Both the position numbers and the translations under genes were made by a program. The notes under the pieces were generated by a model. It was not told where the DNA came from. It searched no databases and saw only the letters and a list, made by a program, of their open reading frames with translations. A stretch of 64,000 nt of DNA from Chitinophagaceae bacterium (GTDB taxonomy: Bacteria; Bacteroidota; Bacteroidia; Chitinophagales; Chitinophagaceae). Shown piece after piece: positions 36,513 through 45,327 of this stretch; position 1 is the first letter of the stretch; each line of letters starts with the position of its first letter. Location of the stretch: contig JADKKH010000001.1 in assembly GCA_016720585.1 (NCBI GenBank), positions 310,001 to 374,000 on the forward strand, given 5' to 3'.

Positions 36513-37424
36513 TTACGGCAAAGTAATTTGAATAGTTCTGCCATTGATCGTGACCGTTGCCTGGTCATCACAAAGGCCGTTCCCGAAATCCAGGACAGCC
36601 ACCCAGGGGCTGTTTCCGGGCAAATTCAGGCGAACCGTTCTTATTTTACCTCTTACAATCCAGCGACAGGTGAATCTTCTGATCAGTGGTTCAGTAATGT
36701 TTGATTCCCAACCTACCAGCAGGTTTCCTCTTTTTACACGTCCCCGGGCAGAACCTTCAATTTTAAATATATCATCCCGGGGCATAAAAGGGGTACCTAA
36801 ACCTTCGATCTGGGTAATGGTTTTATAACTGTTCCACTCTGTATAGTCTCCATTAGGTTTTGTCAGTTTGCCATTAATAACCTCCGCTTTGTATATAAGG
36901 GTGCGGGGGCTGGCTGTTCCGATATTAGTTATTTTATGGGTTCCTTCTACTTTGATATTGTCGACATAATATCCATCAAATGTAGTAACAGCAATGGCTC
37001 CGGGGTAGATCAGCCGGTTCGTATATTCTGTTATTACTACACCTCTGCGGATATGACCATCGGGTCCGGGACAACCTGTTGTTCCAAAATTGACAGCAAT
37101 TCTAACGGGAAAGGGGGAATTATTTGGATGTGTTACGGTTACGGTAAAACAACGGGCTACCGGCGTTAGTGTATCAGTGCGGCCATAAAAAACGCCCGAA
37201 CCTGCAACCCCCACTTCATCACTGGCACCCATGGCATCATCAAAAATGCCGCTGAAAATTCCTTCTGCTTCACTGTCAGATTCGCCGGAAACCTTGGAAG
37301 CGGTCTCTTGTTCCAGATCATCCGCAGCAGACCTGCTGGTTTCTCTTGTACAGGAGAAAACAGTTATAAGACAGAAAAATAAGGTTAAAGTGGCCAGTTG
37401 AGTCAGGTTGATCCTGGGTTTCAT
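36513..37424 (-). CDS. Hypothetical lipoprotein
   Basis: 303 residues from MKPRINLTQLATLTLFFCL. The lipobox VFSC predicts a lipid-anchored product. A Glu/Ser/Asp-rich linker (about residues 25-75) is followed by a beta-rich domain with four cysteines (ARCFTVTV, TTGCPGPDG, RFTCRWIV, GLCDDQATV) that could form two disulfides in the periplasm or outside. No catalytic motif and no family recognised. Confidence 0.65.
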   Translation of the reverse strand: MKPRINLTQLATLTLFFCLITVFSCTRETSRSAADDLEQETASKVSGESDSEAEGIFSGIFDDAMGASDEVGVAGSGVFYGRTDTLTPVARCFTVTVTHPNNSPFPVRIAVNFGTTGCPGPDGHIRRGVVITEYTNRLIYPGAIAVTTFDGYYVDNIKVEGTHKITNIGTASPRTLIYKAEVINGKLTKPNGDYTEWNSYKTITQIEGLGTPFMPRDDIFKIEGSARGRVKRGNLLVGWESNITEPLIRRFTCRWIVRGKIRTVRLNLPGNSPWVAVLDFGNGLCDDQATVTINGRTIQITLP

Positions 37425-37541
37425 AACAAAGAGTTTTATGGATTTGAACAATTTAACGGTTGTAGGATTGTTTTTATTGGTTTAAGTTTAACGGAATCTT
37501 AAAGTTTCTTCCTGAAATTTACACCTAAAACAGTACTGAAA

Positions 37542-38309
37542 ATGAACCTCATAGATACGCATTCTCATATTTATTTGCCTGAATTTGAAGAGGACCGGGT
37601 TTTAATGCTTGAACGTGCTGAAAAAGAAGGAGTTATAAAAATATTAATGCCGGCTATTGATTCCAAAACACATGAAAAAATGCTTTCCGGGGAAATGGAG
37701 CATCAACCATCCTGTTTTAGTATGATGGGCGTTCACCCCTGCTCTATCCGGGAAAATTATAAAGATGAACTAAAAATGGCAGGGGAATTTTTTGAAAAAA
37801 GAAACTTTAAGGCGGTAGGAGAGACAGGGCTTGATTTCTATTGGGACAAGACCTTTACCCTGCAGCAATATGCAGCATTTCATCAGCAAATTGAATGGGC
37901 ATTGCAATACGAAATTCCTGTTGTTATTCACTCGAGAAATTCAACAGATGAATGCATAAAAGTTGTTTCTGAACACCAGAAAGGAAAACTGACCGGTGTT
38001 TTTCATTGTTTTTCAGGAAATGAAACACAGGCAGCTCAGGTTATTGATCTTGGTTTTTACCTGGGTATTGGGGGCGTGGTTACCTTTAAAAACGGGGGAC
38101 TGGATAAAGTAATGGAACATATCAGCCTGGAACATGTGGTATTAGAAACAGATGCGCCCTACCTTGCGCCGGTTCCATTCAGGGGCAAAAGAAATGAGCC
38201 TTCCTACCTGAAATATATTGCGGCGAAACTGGCAGAAATAAAAGGGGTGGACCTTGAAGAAATTGGTACTATAACTACCGCAAATGCGGAAAAACTTTTT
38301 AATTTATAG
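37542..38309 (+). CDS. tatD: TatD-family metal-dependent hydrolase
   Basis: 255 residues, the full family length. Metal-binding residues appear in order: IDTHSHIYLPEF, MGVHPCS, AVGETGLDFYWD, PVVIHSRNSTDE, GVFHCFSGN and VLETDAPYLAP. TatD proteins are 3'-5' exonucleases or deoxyribonucleases and possibly D-aminoacyl-tRNA hydrolases. Monocistronic by context. Confidence 0.93.
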   Translation: MNLIDTHSHIYLPEFEEDRVLMLERAEKEGVIKILMPAIDSKTHEKMLSGEMEHQPSCFSMMGVHPCSIRENYKDELKMAGEFFEKRNFKAVGETGLDFYWDKTFTLQQYAAFHQQIEWALQYEIPVVIHSRNSTDECIKVVSEHQKGKLTGVFHCFSGNETQAAQVIDLGFYLGIGGVVTFKNGGLDKVMEHISLEHVVLETDAPYLAPVPFRGKRNEPSYLKYIAAKLAEIKGVDLEEIGTITTANAEKLFNL

Positions 38310-38369
38310 AAGCTGAGATTGCCAGTCTTAGGATGGTCACCCATTCACTTTATGTATAAGAGAATTTCC

Positions 38370-38585
38370 TTAATAGGCATTCCGGTGTCCCATTTCCTCT
38401 TTCTTCATAATGTCGATATACCGGGCTATTCCTATATAAAAGAAGCTTGCCAGTAAGACAATCGCCAGGGTGATAAACAAGCGGGGATTACCCATATTCA
38501 AAAATTTCAGCATCACAAAAAAGACAAAGAAGAAAATACTCTCAACAAAAAGGATCTCGAGCATGGAGAAGGATCTGTTTTTCAT
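38370..38585 (-). CDS. Small membrane protein (71 aa)
   Basis: Two hydrophobic helices (about residues 8-27 and 33-52) and a charged C-terminus (DIMKKEEMGHRNAY). A clean start with a Lys/Arg-rich N-terminus and a good hydrophobic profile support a real gene. Function unknown; it lies downstream of the methyltransferase gene in the same direction. Confidence 0.55.
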   Translation of the reverse strand: MKNRSFSMLEILFVESIFFFVFFVMLKFLNMGNPRLFITLAIVLLASFFYIGIARYIDIMKKEEMGHRNAY

Positions 38586-38749
38586 AACATGAGGATTTTG
38601 TAGTACAATATTAGCTCGTTCTTACTTCACCCGATAGCGGTAAACTGCCCGATTTTTTATCGTACAATTACGAGTGGCTTTCGTAAAATCCCCTTTTTTA
38701 TCAAGATCGCAAATGGAATAATTTTTTGGAAAAGAGGTTAGCTGAAAAT

Positions 38750-39643
38750 CTATTGTTTTTGGCCGATGGCATGCCAATAGGGGGTTCTTTCAGAAAATAC
38801 AATATGGGATAAGCCGGCTTGTTCCATCATTGCCTGGATCTGCTTTCGTGAAAAACGCTGTTCGAGCGGAGTGCCAAACCGGTCAAGACTGTCGTTCCGG
38901 ATAATGTAAAAGGACTGATTCTCATAAACCTGCAAAGGGATATTCTGGCGGATACGTTTCGGTACACCCACGAATTTGAGAAAGCGGCATAACAGAACAA
39001 ATGGCATATAAAGGATGATGGCCAAAAACGCACAAAACCCTTTTTTAAGTGCTGCGGGCATTTTGGAAACAACCAAACGGATCAGGTTGGAGAGATAGAA
39101 AATTATTTTAAAGTAGTAGGGCTTGTTATCAAGATTGTAGTATAAGTAAAGAAGAAAATGCCCGTCTTTTTTTATCTTCTTTACGCAATCGTTCAATGCC
39201 TTTGTGGTATCGGGGATATGATGCAATACACCGAGGCTGTAGCCAAAATCAAAATGTTCATCCGGAAAGGGGATACTATCTGCAGCTACCTGGATCAGGT
39301 TTACTTTGGGGTCACCCCCGATGAGCGCATCCGCAGCGAGTATAGCTGAGCTGGGATCTATTCCTGTGATTGTCTGAAAAGGATAGTTAACCTGGATATA
39401 TTTAATAAAACGCCCGCTGCCACAACCTATATCAATGATTTGGGAAGTTTCATTCAGCATACCCGGGCTGACAATGTCAAAATATTGTTCACCGAGGGCC
39501 TGGATATCTTTCTCTGAAAACCCATGAAATGAATTCCATTCTTCTCCAAAGGAAGAAACGGTTTGGGGGTCAATATTATCCGATCCCTCATAACTGGGGA
39601 TCAGCCTGTGCTTGGTTTTAATTTCTTTGGTAAGATTCGCCAT
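38750..39643 (-). CDS. Class I SAM-dependent methyltransferase
   Basis: 297 residues. Motif I is IDIGCGSGRFIKYI, motif II/post-I is TGIDPSS, and HFDFGYSLGVLHHIPDT is the motif III region of small-molecule (UbiE/methyltransferase-11-like) enzymes. An additional hydrophobic insert of about 50 residues (ALKKGFCAFLAIILYMPFVL) suggests membrane association. The substrate is unknown; lipid or surface glycan methylation would fit but is inference. Confidence 0.85.
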   Translation of the reverse strand: MANLTKEIKTKHRLIPSYEGSDNIDPQTVSSFGEEWNSFHGFSEKDIQALGEQYFDIVSPGMLNETSQIIDIGCGSGRFIKYIQVNYPFQTITGIDPSSAILAADALIGGDPKVNLIQVAADSIPFPDEHFDFGYSLGVLHHIPDTTKALNDCVKKIKKDGHFLLYLYYNLDNKPYYFKIIFYLSNLIRLVVSKMPAALKKGFCAFLAIILYMPFVLLCRFLKFVGVPKRIRQNIPLQVYENQSFYIIRNDSLDRFGTPLEQRFSRKQIQAMMEQAGLSHIVFSERTPYWHAIGQKQ

Positions 39644-40114
39644 TCAAATCAGTTTGTTAGAGCAACTATCCGCTGAAGTTTCGATTTTTTTTTGTTTAAT
39701 GAATGCAAACTTAGGATATATGAGGAAGATAAAATTATCAACTGGATTTTCCCTTGTGGAGCGTTGAAAATTTTATTGCTGACCCGGAAAAAAGGGGCGT
39801 TTACAAGTTGAACTGAATTTACGAAACTTATAAGAATGTACCCCTTACCGAAAAAAGCATTTTCCCGTGTTGTTTTTCCCTCCCCCAGGGATGCCATCTT
39901 TTTACTTTTGAATTAATGAATCATATTTTTCTATTGCTTTTGCAAAAAAGAAATTCAAACTGAAACAATCGCTCTTATTAGATACTGCAAGTAATCCATG
40001 TTTTTATTTTCGATGAAATACCAATTATCAAATTGTTTAACAACTCGATTTAACAAAATTTCAAAAAGCAAAATTCTTATCAACAAAAAATCTTAGACTA
40101 ATTGCGAAACCATT
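39644..40114. other. Intergenic region without a supported gene
   Basis: 471 A/T-rich bases. A minus-strand open frame (39649-39897) has an atypical composition and no motif, and I do not accept it. No -7 box of perfect consensus, terminator or RNA gene was seen. The stretch separates the methyltransferase from the ORF6N gene and tRNA-Ser. Confidence 0.5.
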
Positions 40115-40687
40115 ATGCAGATAATACAAAGCATCCAAAACAGGATTTACGAAATAAGGGGAGAAAGGGTAATGCTTGATAGGGATTTAGCAGCCTTATA
40201 CGAAACAGAAACCAAAGCCCTGAACCTTGCTGCAAAACGTAATTTAAAACGGTTTCCAATGGACTTTATGTTTCAGCTTACCAAAGAAGAGTTTCAGAGT
40301 TTAAGGTTTCAAACTGAAACTTTAGAAAGCAGTAATTCTTTGAGGTTGCAAAATGAAACCTCAAAAGGCCGGGGCGGTATAAGGTATTTGCCCTATGCTT
40401 TTACTGAACAGAGAGTGGCAATGCTGAGCGGTATTTTAAATAGTGATAAGGCAATCAACATGAACATTACCATAATGAGGGCTTTTGTTGAGGTAAGAAA
40501 AATATTGCTAAGACAAATCGATTTAAAAGGACAACTGAAAGAAATAAAGGAACGGCTGGGGGAACATGATATACAGTTAAACCAGCTTTACGATGCAATG
40601 GAAAACCTGTTAGACGAAAAAGCAGCGCAAAGGAAATGGGATGACAGGGAAAGGATGGGGTTTAAAAAAAATAGTAAAGACAAATGA
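40115..40687 (+). CDS. ORF6N-domain DNA-binding protein (phage-antirepressor type)
   Basis: 190 residues. Residues about 6-95 are an ORF6N domain (NRIYEIRGERVMLDRDLAALY, FMFQLTKEEF, GIRYLPYAFTEQRVAMLS), usually found in phage antirepressors and in stand-alone Bacteroidota proteins. A C-terminal coiled region (about 120-170) follows. It probably binds DNA; targets are unknown. It lies directly next to a tRNA gene and a functional island, which fits past integration of foreign DNA, but no integrase is present. Confidence 0.85.
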   Translation: MQIIQSIQNRIYEIRGERVMLDRDLAALYETETKALNLAAKRNLKRFPMDFMFQLTKEEFQSLRFQTETLESSNSLRLQNETSKGRGGIRYLPYAFTEQRVAMLSGILNSDKAINMNITIMRAFVEVRKILLRQIDLKGQLKEIKERLGEHDIQLNQLYDAMENLLDEKAAQRKWDDRERMGFKKNSKDK

Positions 40688-40742
40688 GTTAAAATAAAAA
40701 TGCAAATCATCATAAAATAATGATTTGCAGAAATAAATAGTG

Positions 40743-40829
40743 CGGAGACTGAGGGATTCGAACCCTCGATACAGTTTCCCGTATACACACTTTCCAGGCG
40801 TGCTCCTTCAACCACTCGGACAAGTCTCC
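40743..40829 (-). tRNA. tRNA-Ser (GGA)
   Basis: 87 bases. The acceptor stem GGAGACT pairs with AGTCTCC; the D-arm is TCCGAGTGGTTGAAGGA; the anticodon loop CTGGAAA (anticodon GGA) sits on CACGC/GTGTG; a long variable arm (TATACGGGAAACTGTAT) is typical of type II tRNAs; the T-arm is GAGGGTTCGAATCCCTC. A full CCA is not encoded: GCA follows the acceptor stem. Confidence 0.97.
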
Positions 40830-40866
40830 ATTTCAATAAAGGGCAGCAAAAATAGGGATTCTTATC

Positions 40867-41325
40867 TTACCAGTTATTAGCCTGCTCAGCATTCAGTCTT
40901 TCTGATACATCTTCAGGCTGGTGGATCTTCCAGTCGGGGTCGTATTTTACAAACCAGGAAATCCAGAGGCTGCGGCTGAACCGCATCAGCCAGGGTTGCA
41001 GAAGGAACAATAGGCCGGCATTAACACCCATCCAGATGAAAAAACGGTTGTCATTTACAGATAAGCCAATCGTTAATGCCCATAAACCCAGGCTCAGTAA
41101 ACTTAAACCAACCGTAAGGACATAACTGACATAGCTGGTGCCGTAATAAAAACCAACTTCAATTTCGCTGGCCTGACGGCACACCGTACAGTCCTTATTC
41201 ATCAGCATATTTTTTTTAAGGCGTATCGTTGTGGGGTATTGAAATAATTTTCCTTCCCGGCAACGGGGGCAGCGGCAACCGATTGTTGATGACAAATAGC
41301 CGCGGCTCCTTTTATTTTCTGGCAT
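40867..41325 (-). CDS. DUF983 membrane protein
   Basis: 152 residues. An N-terminal zinc-ribbon-like segment (GCRCPRCREGKLF and DCTVCRQ, two CxxC pairs) precedes two membrane helices (about 68-90 and 95-115). DUF983 proteins occur with cytochrome oxidase and thiol genes in many bacteria; their function is unknown. It starts 2 bases after the thioredoxin gene, so it is the last gene of the sqr operon. Confidence 0.88.
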   Translation of the reverse strand: MPENKRSRGYLSSTIGCRCPRCREGKLFQYPTTIRLKKNMLMNKDCTVCRQASEIEVGFYYGTSYVSYVLTVGLSLLSLGLWALTIGLSVNDNRFFIWMGVNAGLLFLLQPWLMRFSRSLWISWFVKYDPDWKIHQPEDVSERLNAEQANNW

Positions 41326-41327
41326 TA

Positions 41328-41654
41328 TTAGTTGTGGGTTATATGTTGCTCAATGATCTTCTTCAATGAATCTGCGGATAAAACACCCGATTTGCGCCAG
41401 AGCGTTTTTCCGTTTTGAAACAGCATCAACGTGGGTACACTTTGTACCTGAAAGGCTGTAGCCGCAGAGGGACTTTTATCAATATCAATTTTAATGATTC
41501 TGACTTTGTCGTCCATTTGTTTGTGCAGTTGTTCCAGAACCGGTTTCATCATTTTGCAGGGACCGCACCATTCGGCAAAAAAATCTACCAGGACAGGCGT
41601 GTTGCCCTGTATTAATTCGCTGAAAGTTTCTTTTTTATTACCTGTTGTCTGCAT
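41328..41654 (-). CDS. trxA: Thioredoxin
   Basis: 108 residues with the active site WCGPCK and the cis-Pro loop SVPTLMLF. No signal peptide, so cytoplasmic. It reduces disulfides and, in this setting, may release or carry persulfide sulfur made by SQR and rhodaneses. Fourth gene of the sqr operon. A second thioredoxin is encoded divergently at 43621. Confidence 0.93.
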   Translation of the reverse strand: MQTTGNKKETFSELIQGNTPVLVDFFAEWCGPCKMMKPVLEQLHKQMDDKVRIIKIDIDKSPSAATAFQVQSVPTLMLFQNGKTLWRKSGVLSADSLKKIIEQHITHN

Positions 41655-41690
41655 ATTATTCCTTCGAGGTTAACCGAAGCAATCCTTTAT

Positions 41691-41897
41691 TTAGTTAGCC
41701 TTCTTTTTTTCTCTTTTAAACATGCTGAATACAAGTCCGCCCATTAATGCGCCATAGGCAGTACTGTTATGCCATTTGGAAGTTATTGCACAAGTGCCGC
41801 TGCTGCAGCCGATCTGCTGCCAGTACAGGTAGCCACCGGCAGCTCCGATAATTATTCCGGCTATCAGCAATTTGTTATTTAATACCCAGTTCTTCAT
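41691..41897 (-). CDS. DUF6132-like small membrane protein
   Basis: 68 residues from MKNWVLNNKLLIAGIIIGAA. Two membrane helices flank the motif GCSSGTCAITS, typical of DUF6132 proteins, with two cysteines in a C-x4-C arrangement facing one side of the membrane. It overlaps the upstream small gene by 23 bases. The cysteines suggest a thiol or sulfane-sulfur role, but this is inference. Confidence 0.8.
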   Translation of the reverse strand: MKNWVLNNKLLIAGIIIGAAGGYLYWQQIGCSSGTCAITSKWHNSTAYGALMGGLVFSMFKREKKKAN

Positions 41898-42129
41898 ATT
41901 CTGTATTTTCGGATGGAGCAGAATTATTTTTTTTAGACGGTGTGTAACAAGCACCCCCGGCACAACAGACCCCGTCTGTAAATAAAAAAATCAAAGTAAT
42001 CAAACTCCCCGCTACGATTCCTGTCACTTCCCGGGATTCAATAGAGGAGTACAAAATTAAGCTACCGAGACCAACCCGTACGAACTTTAATGTTGTCCAG
42101 CCGCTTTTCAGCCTGTAAATTAATTTCAT
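41875..42129 (-). CDS. Small cysteine-rich membrane protein in sqr operon
   Basis: 84 residues, two hydrophobic segments (about 17-28 and 35-52) followed by GVCCAGGACYTP, which holds three closely spaced cysteines. Family not recognised with certainty; it resembles small YgaP-like membrane segments found beside rhodaneses. It lies 23 bases after sqr and overlaps the next gene. Confidence 0.7.
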   Translation of the reverse strand: MKLIYRLKSGWTTLKFVRVGLGSLILYSSIESREVTGIVAGSLITLIFLFTDGVCCAGGACYTPSKKNNSAPSENTEYEELGIK

Positions 42130-42152
42130 ATTTTATAGTTCTTTCAGGTAGT

Positions 42153-43352
42153 TTACATTGAACCTTTTAGAATTTTATTCCAGTATAACCAGGGTAAAAT
42201 ATATTTTTTCAGGATCCACATGCTCCAGCGAGGTTTACTTTGGTCAAACGGAAACGTTTCTTTCGGGGTATTATCATAATCAAATTCAGCCAATATCAAT
42301 TTACCATAACCCACCACAATCGGGCAACTGCTGTACCCATTATATTTTGCTTTTAGTTCTTTATTATTCATAAATGAAAGCAGGTTCTGAATAAGTACGG
42401 GTGACTGCTTTCTTACGGCTGCTCCGGTTTTACCATTGGGTGTACTGGTAGCATCTCCTAACCCAAAAATATTTTTATAACGGGTATGCTGTAATGTATA
42501 TTTATCAACCTCCACCCATCCTTTGTCATTTGCCAGCGGACTTTTAGCAATAAAATCGGGCGCACTTTGCGGAGGCGTAACATGCAGCATATCGAAGTGC
42601 TTTGTTACCTCAGTTATTGTCCCGTTTTCGTCGGTTAGTTTAAAAGTGGCCATTTTATTAGGTCCATCCACGGCTATTAAATCATGACGGTAATTCATCT
42701 GCACCTGTAGTTTGTCAACCACTTTCTGAAGTTGAACGGCATATTTCTTAATTCCGAATATTACTTTTCCGGCTGTGCAGAATTCAACTTTTATTTTACC
42801 TATCAAATCATGTTTTCTGTAATAATCTGCTGCGAGATACGTTATTTTTTGAGGTGCACCTCCGCATTTTAAAGTGGTGGAAGGGCTGGTGAACAGGGCT
42901 GTCATACCCGGTTTCATGGCTTTGATACTTTCAAAAGTATAGGGTGCCAGGTCAAACGAATAATTACTGGTCACGTTATTCTTTCCTAATGTTTCCGGTA
43001 ATCCTTTTACAAGGTGCCAGTTTAACTGGATACCGGGAGCTACCACCAGGTAATCGTAGGTGTAGGTATTTCCTTCTTTTGTAGTCAGGCGATTTTGATC
43101 TGGTTCAAAGGAAGAAACTGCATCTTTTATCCACCGGGCTTTTGACGGGATTACAGATGATTCATCACGCCTGGTATCTTCGATATTAAACGTTCCGCCA
43201 CCTACCAGGGTCCAGGCAGGCTGATAGTAATGTTTTTCGGAAGGCTCAATAATAGCGATATCCAGCGCCGAATTTTTTTTTAAAAGTTTTGCGGCAACTG
43301 AAATACCCGCATTCCCTCCTCCTACGATTATGATTTGATGTTTGAATGACAT
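42153..43352 (-). CDS. sqr: Sulfide:quinone oxidoreductase, type II
   Basis: 399 residues. An FAD enzyme on the inner face of the membrane that oxidises sulfide and passes electrons to quinone. The N-terminal dinucleotide motif is IIVGGGNAGISVAAKLL; GLGDATSTPNGKTGAAVRKQ is the second FAD motif. The two redox cysteines are in STTLKCGGAPQKITY and YSSCPIVVGYGKLILAEF, matching human SQOR-type (type II) enzymes, which transfer sulfane sulfur to a thiol acceptor. C-terminal hydrophobic helices (LKKYILPWLYW) dock to the membrane. First gene of a five-gene operon with a Crp-like promoter. Confidence 0.92.
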   Translation of the reverse strand: MSFKHQIIIVGGGNAGISVAAKLLKKNSALDIAIIEPSEKHYYQPAWTLVGGGTFNIEDTRRDESSVIPSKARWIKDAVSSFEPDQNRLTTKEGNTYTYDYLVVAPGIQLNWHLVKGLPETLGKNNVTSNYSFDLAPYTFESIKAMKPGMTALFTSPSTTLKCGGAPQKITYLAADYYRKHDLIGKIKVEFCTAGKVIFGIKKYAVQLQKVVDKLQVQMNYRHDLIAVDGPNKMATFKLTDENGTITEVTKHFDMLHVTPPQSAPDFIAKSPLANDKGWVEVDKYTLQHTRYKNIFGLGDATSTPNGKTGAAVRKQSPVLIQNLLSFMNNKELKAKYNGYSSCPIVVGYGKLILAEFDYDNTPKETFPFDQSKPRWSMWILKKYILPWLYWNKILKGSM

Positions 43353-43370
43353 AATAACTTTTTTATAAAG

Positions 43371-43414
43371 CGAAGGTATGTGGATGCATTGCGCAGTGAA
43401 GTGATATTAGTCAC
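43371..43414 (-). promoter_or_regulatory. sqr promoter with Crp-like operator
   Basis: Operator GTGATATTAGTCAC (43401-43414, GTGA-N6-TCAC) and -7-like box TACCTTCG (43378 to 43371, minus strand). The centre of the palindrome is 29.5 bp from the first base of the box. This places it near -42, where class II activators of the Crp family bind. sqr starts 18 bases after the box. Confidence 0.75.
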
Positions 43415-43560
43415 GCTGATATACAATGAATAACAATCAGTTTAATCGGCAATGTCGTATGATTTGAGTCATTCGGAACTATGACGCATCTCACTTTTAA
43501 ACAGGGAAAAAATAAACACCTGAGGTATGCATACCGGGCAGGCTTATGGATATATTCTAA

Positions 43561-43605
43561 TGTGATAGGCATCACATACCAGCTTGCCGGTATAGACTAT
43601 TTTTG
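43561..43605 (+). promoter_or_regulatory. Thioredoxin promoter with Crp-like operator
   Basis: Operator TGTGATAGGCATCACA (43561-43576) is a perfect TGTGA-N6-TCACA palindrome. The -7 box TATTTTTG (43598-43605) is perfect. The centre-to-box distance is 29.5 bp. The ATG lies 15 bases after the box. Confidence 0.8.
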
Positions 43606-43620
43606 TAAAAATTAATCAGG

Positions 43621-43995
43621 ATGCCCACTATACAAATGACCACTCAGGATTTTAAGGATAAAGTTTTTGATTATGCCACGGAGGCTGATTGGAAATACCA
43701 GGGTACTTTACCCGCTATTATTGATTTCTATGCAGACTGGTGTGGTCCCTGTAAAATGGTAGCGCCTATCTTGGAGGAACTATCAAAGGAATATGAAGGC
43801 AAGCTGGTTATTTACAAAGTAAACACCGATGTAGAGCAGGAGTTGTCATCAGTATTCGGAATTCAAAGCATTCCAACAATGTTTTTTATTGGTGCCGATG
43901 GTGAACCAATGATGCAACCCGGGGCTTTACCCAAACATGTTTTAAGGAAAGTGATCGAAGAAAAATTACTGGCCGGTGTGAAAACAGCAGAATAA
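43621..43995 (+). CDS. Thioredoxin, second paralogue in the island
   Basis: 124 residues with active site WCGPCKMVAPILEEL and cis-Pro loop SIPTMFFIG. It is longer than the first thioredoxin by about 15 N-terminal residues (MPTIQMTTQDFKDKVFDYAT). Cytoplasmic. It is divergent from sqr with its own operator-bearing promoter, which ties it to sulfide oxidation, perhaps as the thiol acceptor or reductant. Confidence 0.92.
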   Translation: MPTIQMTTQDFKDKVFDYATEADWKYQGTLPAIIDFYADWCGPCKMVAPILEELSKEYEGKLVIYKVNTDVEQELSSVFGIQSIPTMFFIGADGEPMMQPGALPKHVLRKVIEEKLLAGVKTAE

Positions 43996-44020
43996 GAATT
44001 TTTGAATAATAAAAGTTGGT

Positions 44021-44045
44021 AATGCCCCGGGAAAAACGGGGCATT
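44021..44045. terminator. Bidirectional terminator between thioredoxin and MFS genes
   Basis: AATGCCCCG / CGGGGCATT perfect 9-bp stem with a 7-base loop between convergent genes; it begins 25 bases after the thioredoxin stop and ends 1 base before the MFS stop codon. Confidence 0.75.
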
Positions 44046-44046
44046 C

Positions 44047-45306
44047 TTAATATAAAGCCGGATGGGGGCAATCTGCAGATGGGAAAATCTTCTTTAGGGT
44101 ACAACACATTCTTACCTGTGCAACTATTCCGGCAAATGCTGTAATGGCTGCGATTATCAGAATAGCTGTCGTCATACCAACACTATCTGCCAGTATACCC
44201 GCCAATAAGGCTCCGATAACATATCCGCTGTCCCGCCAGAAACGAAAAATACTTAAGCTTTCTGCCCTTTGTGACGGATGTGTGCTTTCAGCTACTACAG
44301 TCAGAAAGTTGGGATAGACCAATGCAGTTCCCAAACCTAACAGGACAGAAGCGGCAACCAATAACCAGAATTGAAAGGATAAAGCAAGTAATACAATGGC
44401 AACCGCCTGTAACAACATTCCGGCTGTTATTATTTGTTTTTTACAATACAGATCTCCCATCTTTCCGGTAAACAACTGCATCACGCCCCAAACGGCTGGA
44501 TATATTCCAGCAATAATACCAATCTCATGAATCTTAAATTCTCTTTGTAACAATACTACCGGCAACAAGCCCCAGACGACAGCATCATTCATATTATTCA
44601 CCAGGCCATTCAAGGTAACGGAACTGATATTTTTGTGTTTCCAGGTGGTTTCTTTCCAGACATTTTTTAATAAAGCAATTTTACTTGTTATGCTTTCGGA
44701 ATGAACAAAGCGCGTTGTGTCTTTTACTAAAAATGCTGAAACCAGCAAACCCGCCGTTACAAAAAATAACCCGGGTATGTATGGGTAAAAGGCATAACCA
44801 TAATCAGCAGCAATTGAACTTGCCCAGTAAGAAGCCAAACCAACGGACAGGTATCCGGCAAATTCGTTAATGCCCATGGCCAGTCCACGATTCTTTTGAC
44901 CGACAATATCCACCTTCATAATAACAGTGGAGGACCAGGCTAATCCCTGGTTGATACCTAAAAAAATGTTGGCCGCAATCACCCAGGACCATGAATCGGC
45001 ATACATCAGTAAAAAAGGAACGGGTAACGCTGCCCACCAACCTGCCATTAAAATTTGTTTGCGATTAAATCGTTTGCTGAGTTTAGCAACGCTGTAATTA
45101 CTGATGGCTTTGGTAATCCCAAATGCCATAATAAAACTAAGGATAGCTGTAGAAGCATCTAAGCCAAAGGCTGTTTTTCCCAATCCGGGTAACACGGCTC
45201 TTTCGAGGCCAATCATGGAACCGACAAAGGCATTCACTAAAACAAGTAAGGCAAACTGTTTCCAATTTGCCTGCAGACCTTGTTGATGAAGTCTTTTATT
45301 ATCCAT
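44047..45306 (-). CDS. MFS transporter
   Basis: 419 residues with about 12 membrane helices. MFS motif A-like segments are KLSKRFNRKQI (loop 2-3) and GKMGDLYCKKQII (loop 8-9). The substrate is not readable from sequence. It is the last gene of an operon with two YeeE/YedE genes and shares their operator-bearing promoter, so a sulfur compound or organic anion is a fair guess. Confidence 0.88.
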   Translation of the reverse strand: MDNKRLHQQGLQANWKQFALLVLVNAFVGSMIGLERAVLPGLGKTAFGLDASTAILSFIMAFGITKAISNYSVAKLSKRFNRKQILMAGWWAALPVPFLLMYADSWSWVIAANIFLGINQGLAWSSTVIMKVDIVGQKNRGLAMGINEFAGYLSVGLASYWASSIAADYGYAFYPYIPGLFFVTAGLLVSAFLVKDTTRFVHSESITSKIALLKNVWKETTWKHKNISSVTLNGLVNNMNDAVVWGLLPVVLLQREFKIHEIGIIAGIYPAVWGVMQLFTGKMGDLYCKKQIITAGMLLQAVAIVLLALSFQFWLLVAASVLLGLGTALVYPNFLTVVAESTHPSQRAESLSIFRFWRDSGYVIGALLAGILADSVGMTTAILIIAAITAFAGIVAQVRMCCTLKKIFPSADCPHPALY

Positions 45307-45327
45307 TTGTTCCAGGTGATTTTACAA

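Noticed and set aside
39649..39897. 82-codon minus-strand open frame upstream of the methyltransferase
   Set aside because: Atypical composition, no motif, no promoter box, and it ends only 5 bases before the methyltransferase start codon; most likely untranslated leader or chance.
40743..40829. tRNA-Ser 3' end duplicated as an att site at the far edge of the sulfur island
   Set aside because: I looked near 53.4-53.6 kb for a copy of the T-arm/acceptor sequence and did not see one; no integrase gene is present.
43459..43472. ATGATTTGAGTCAT in the sqr-trx divergent region as a sixth Crp-like operator
   Set aside because: It has TGA-N6-TCA symmetry but not GTGA/TCAC, and no -7-like box lies 29.5 bp away on either strand.
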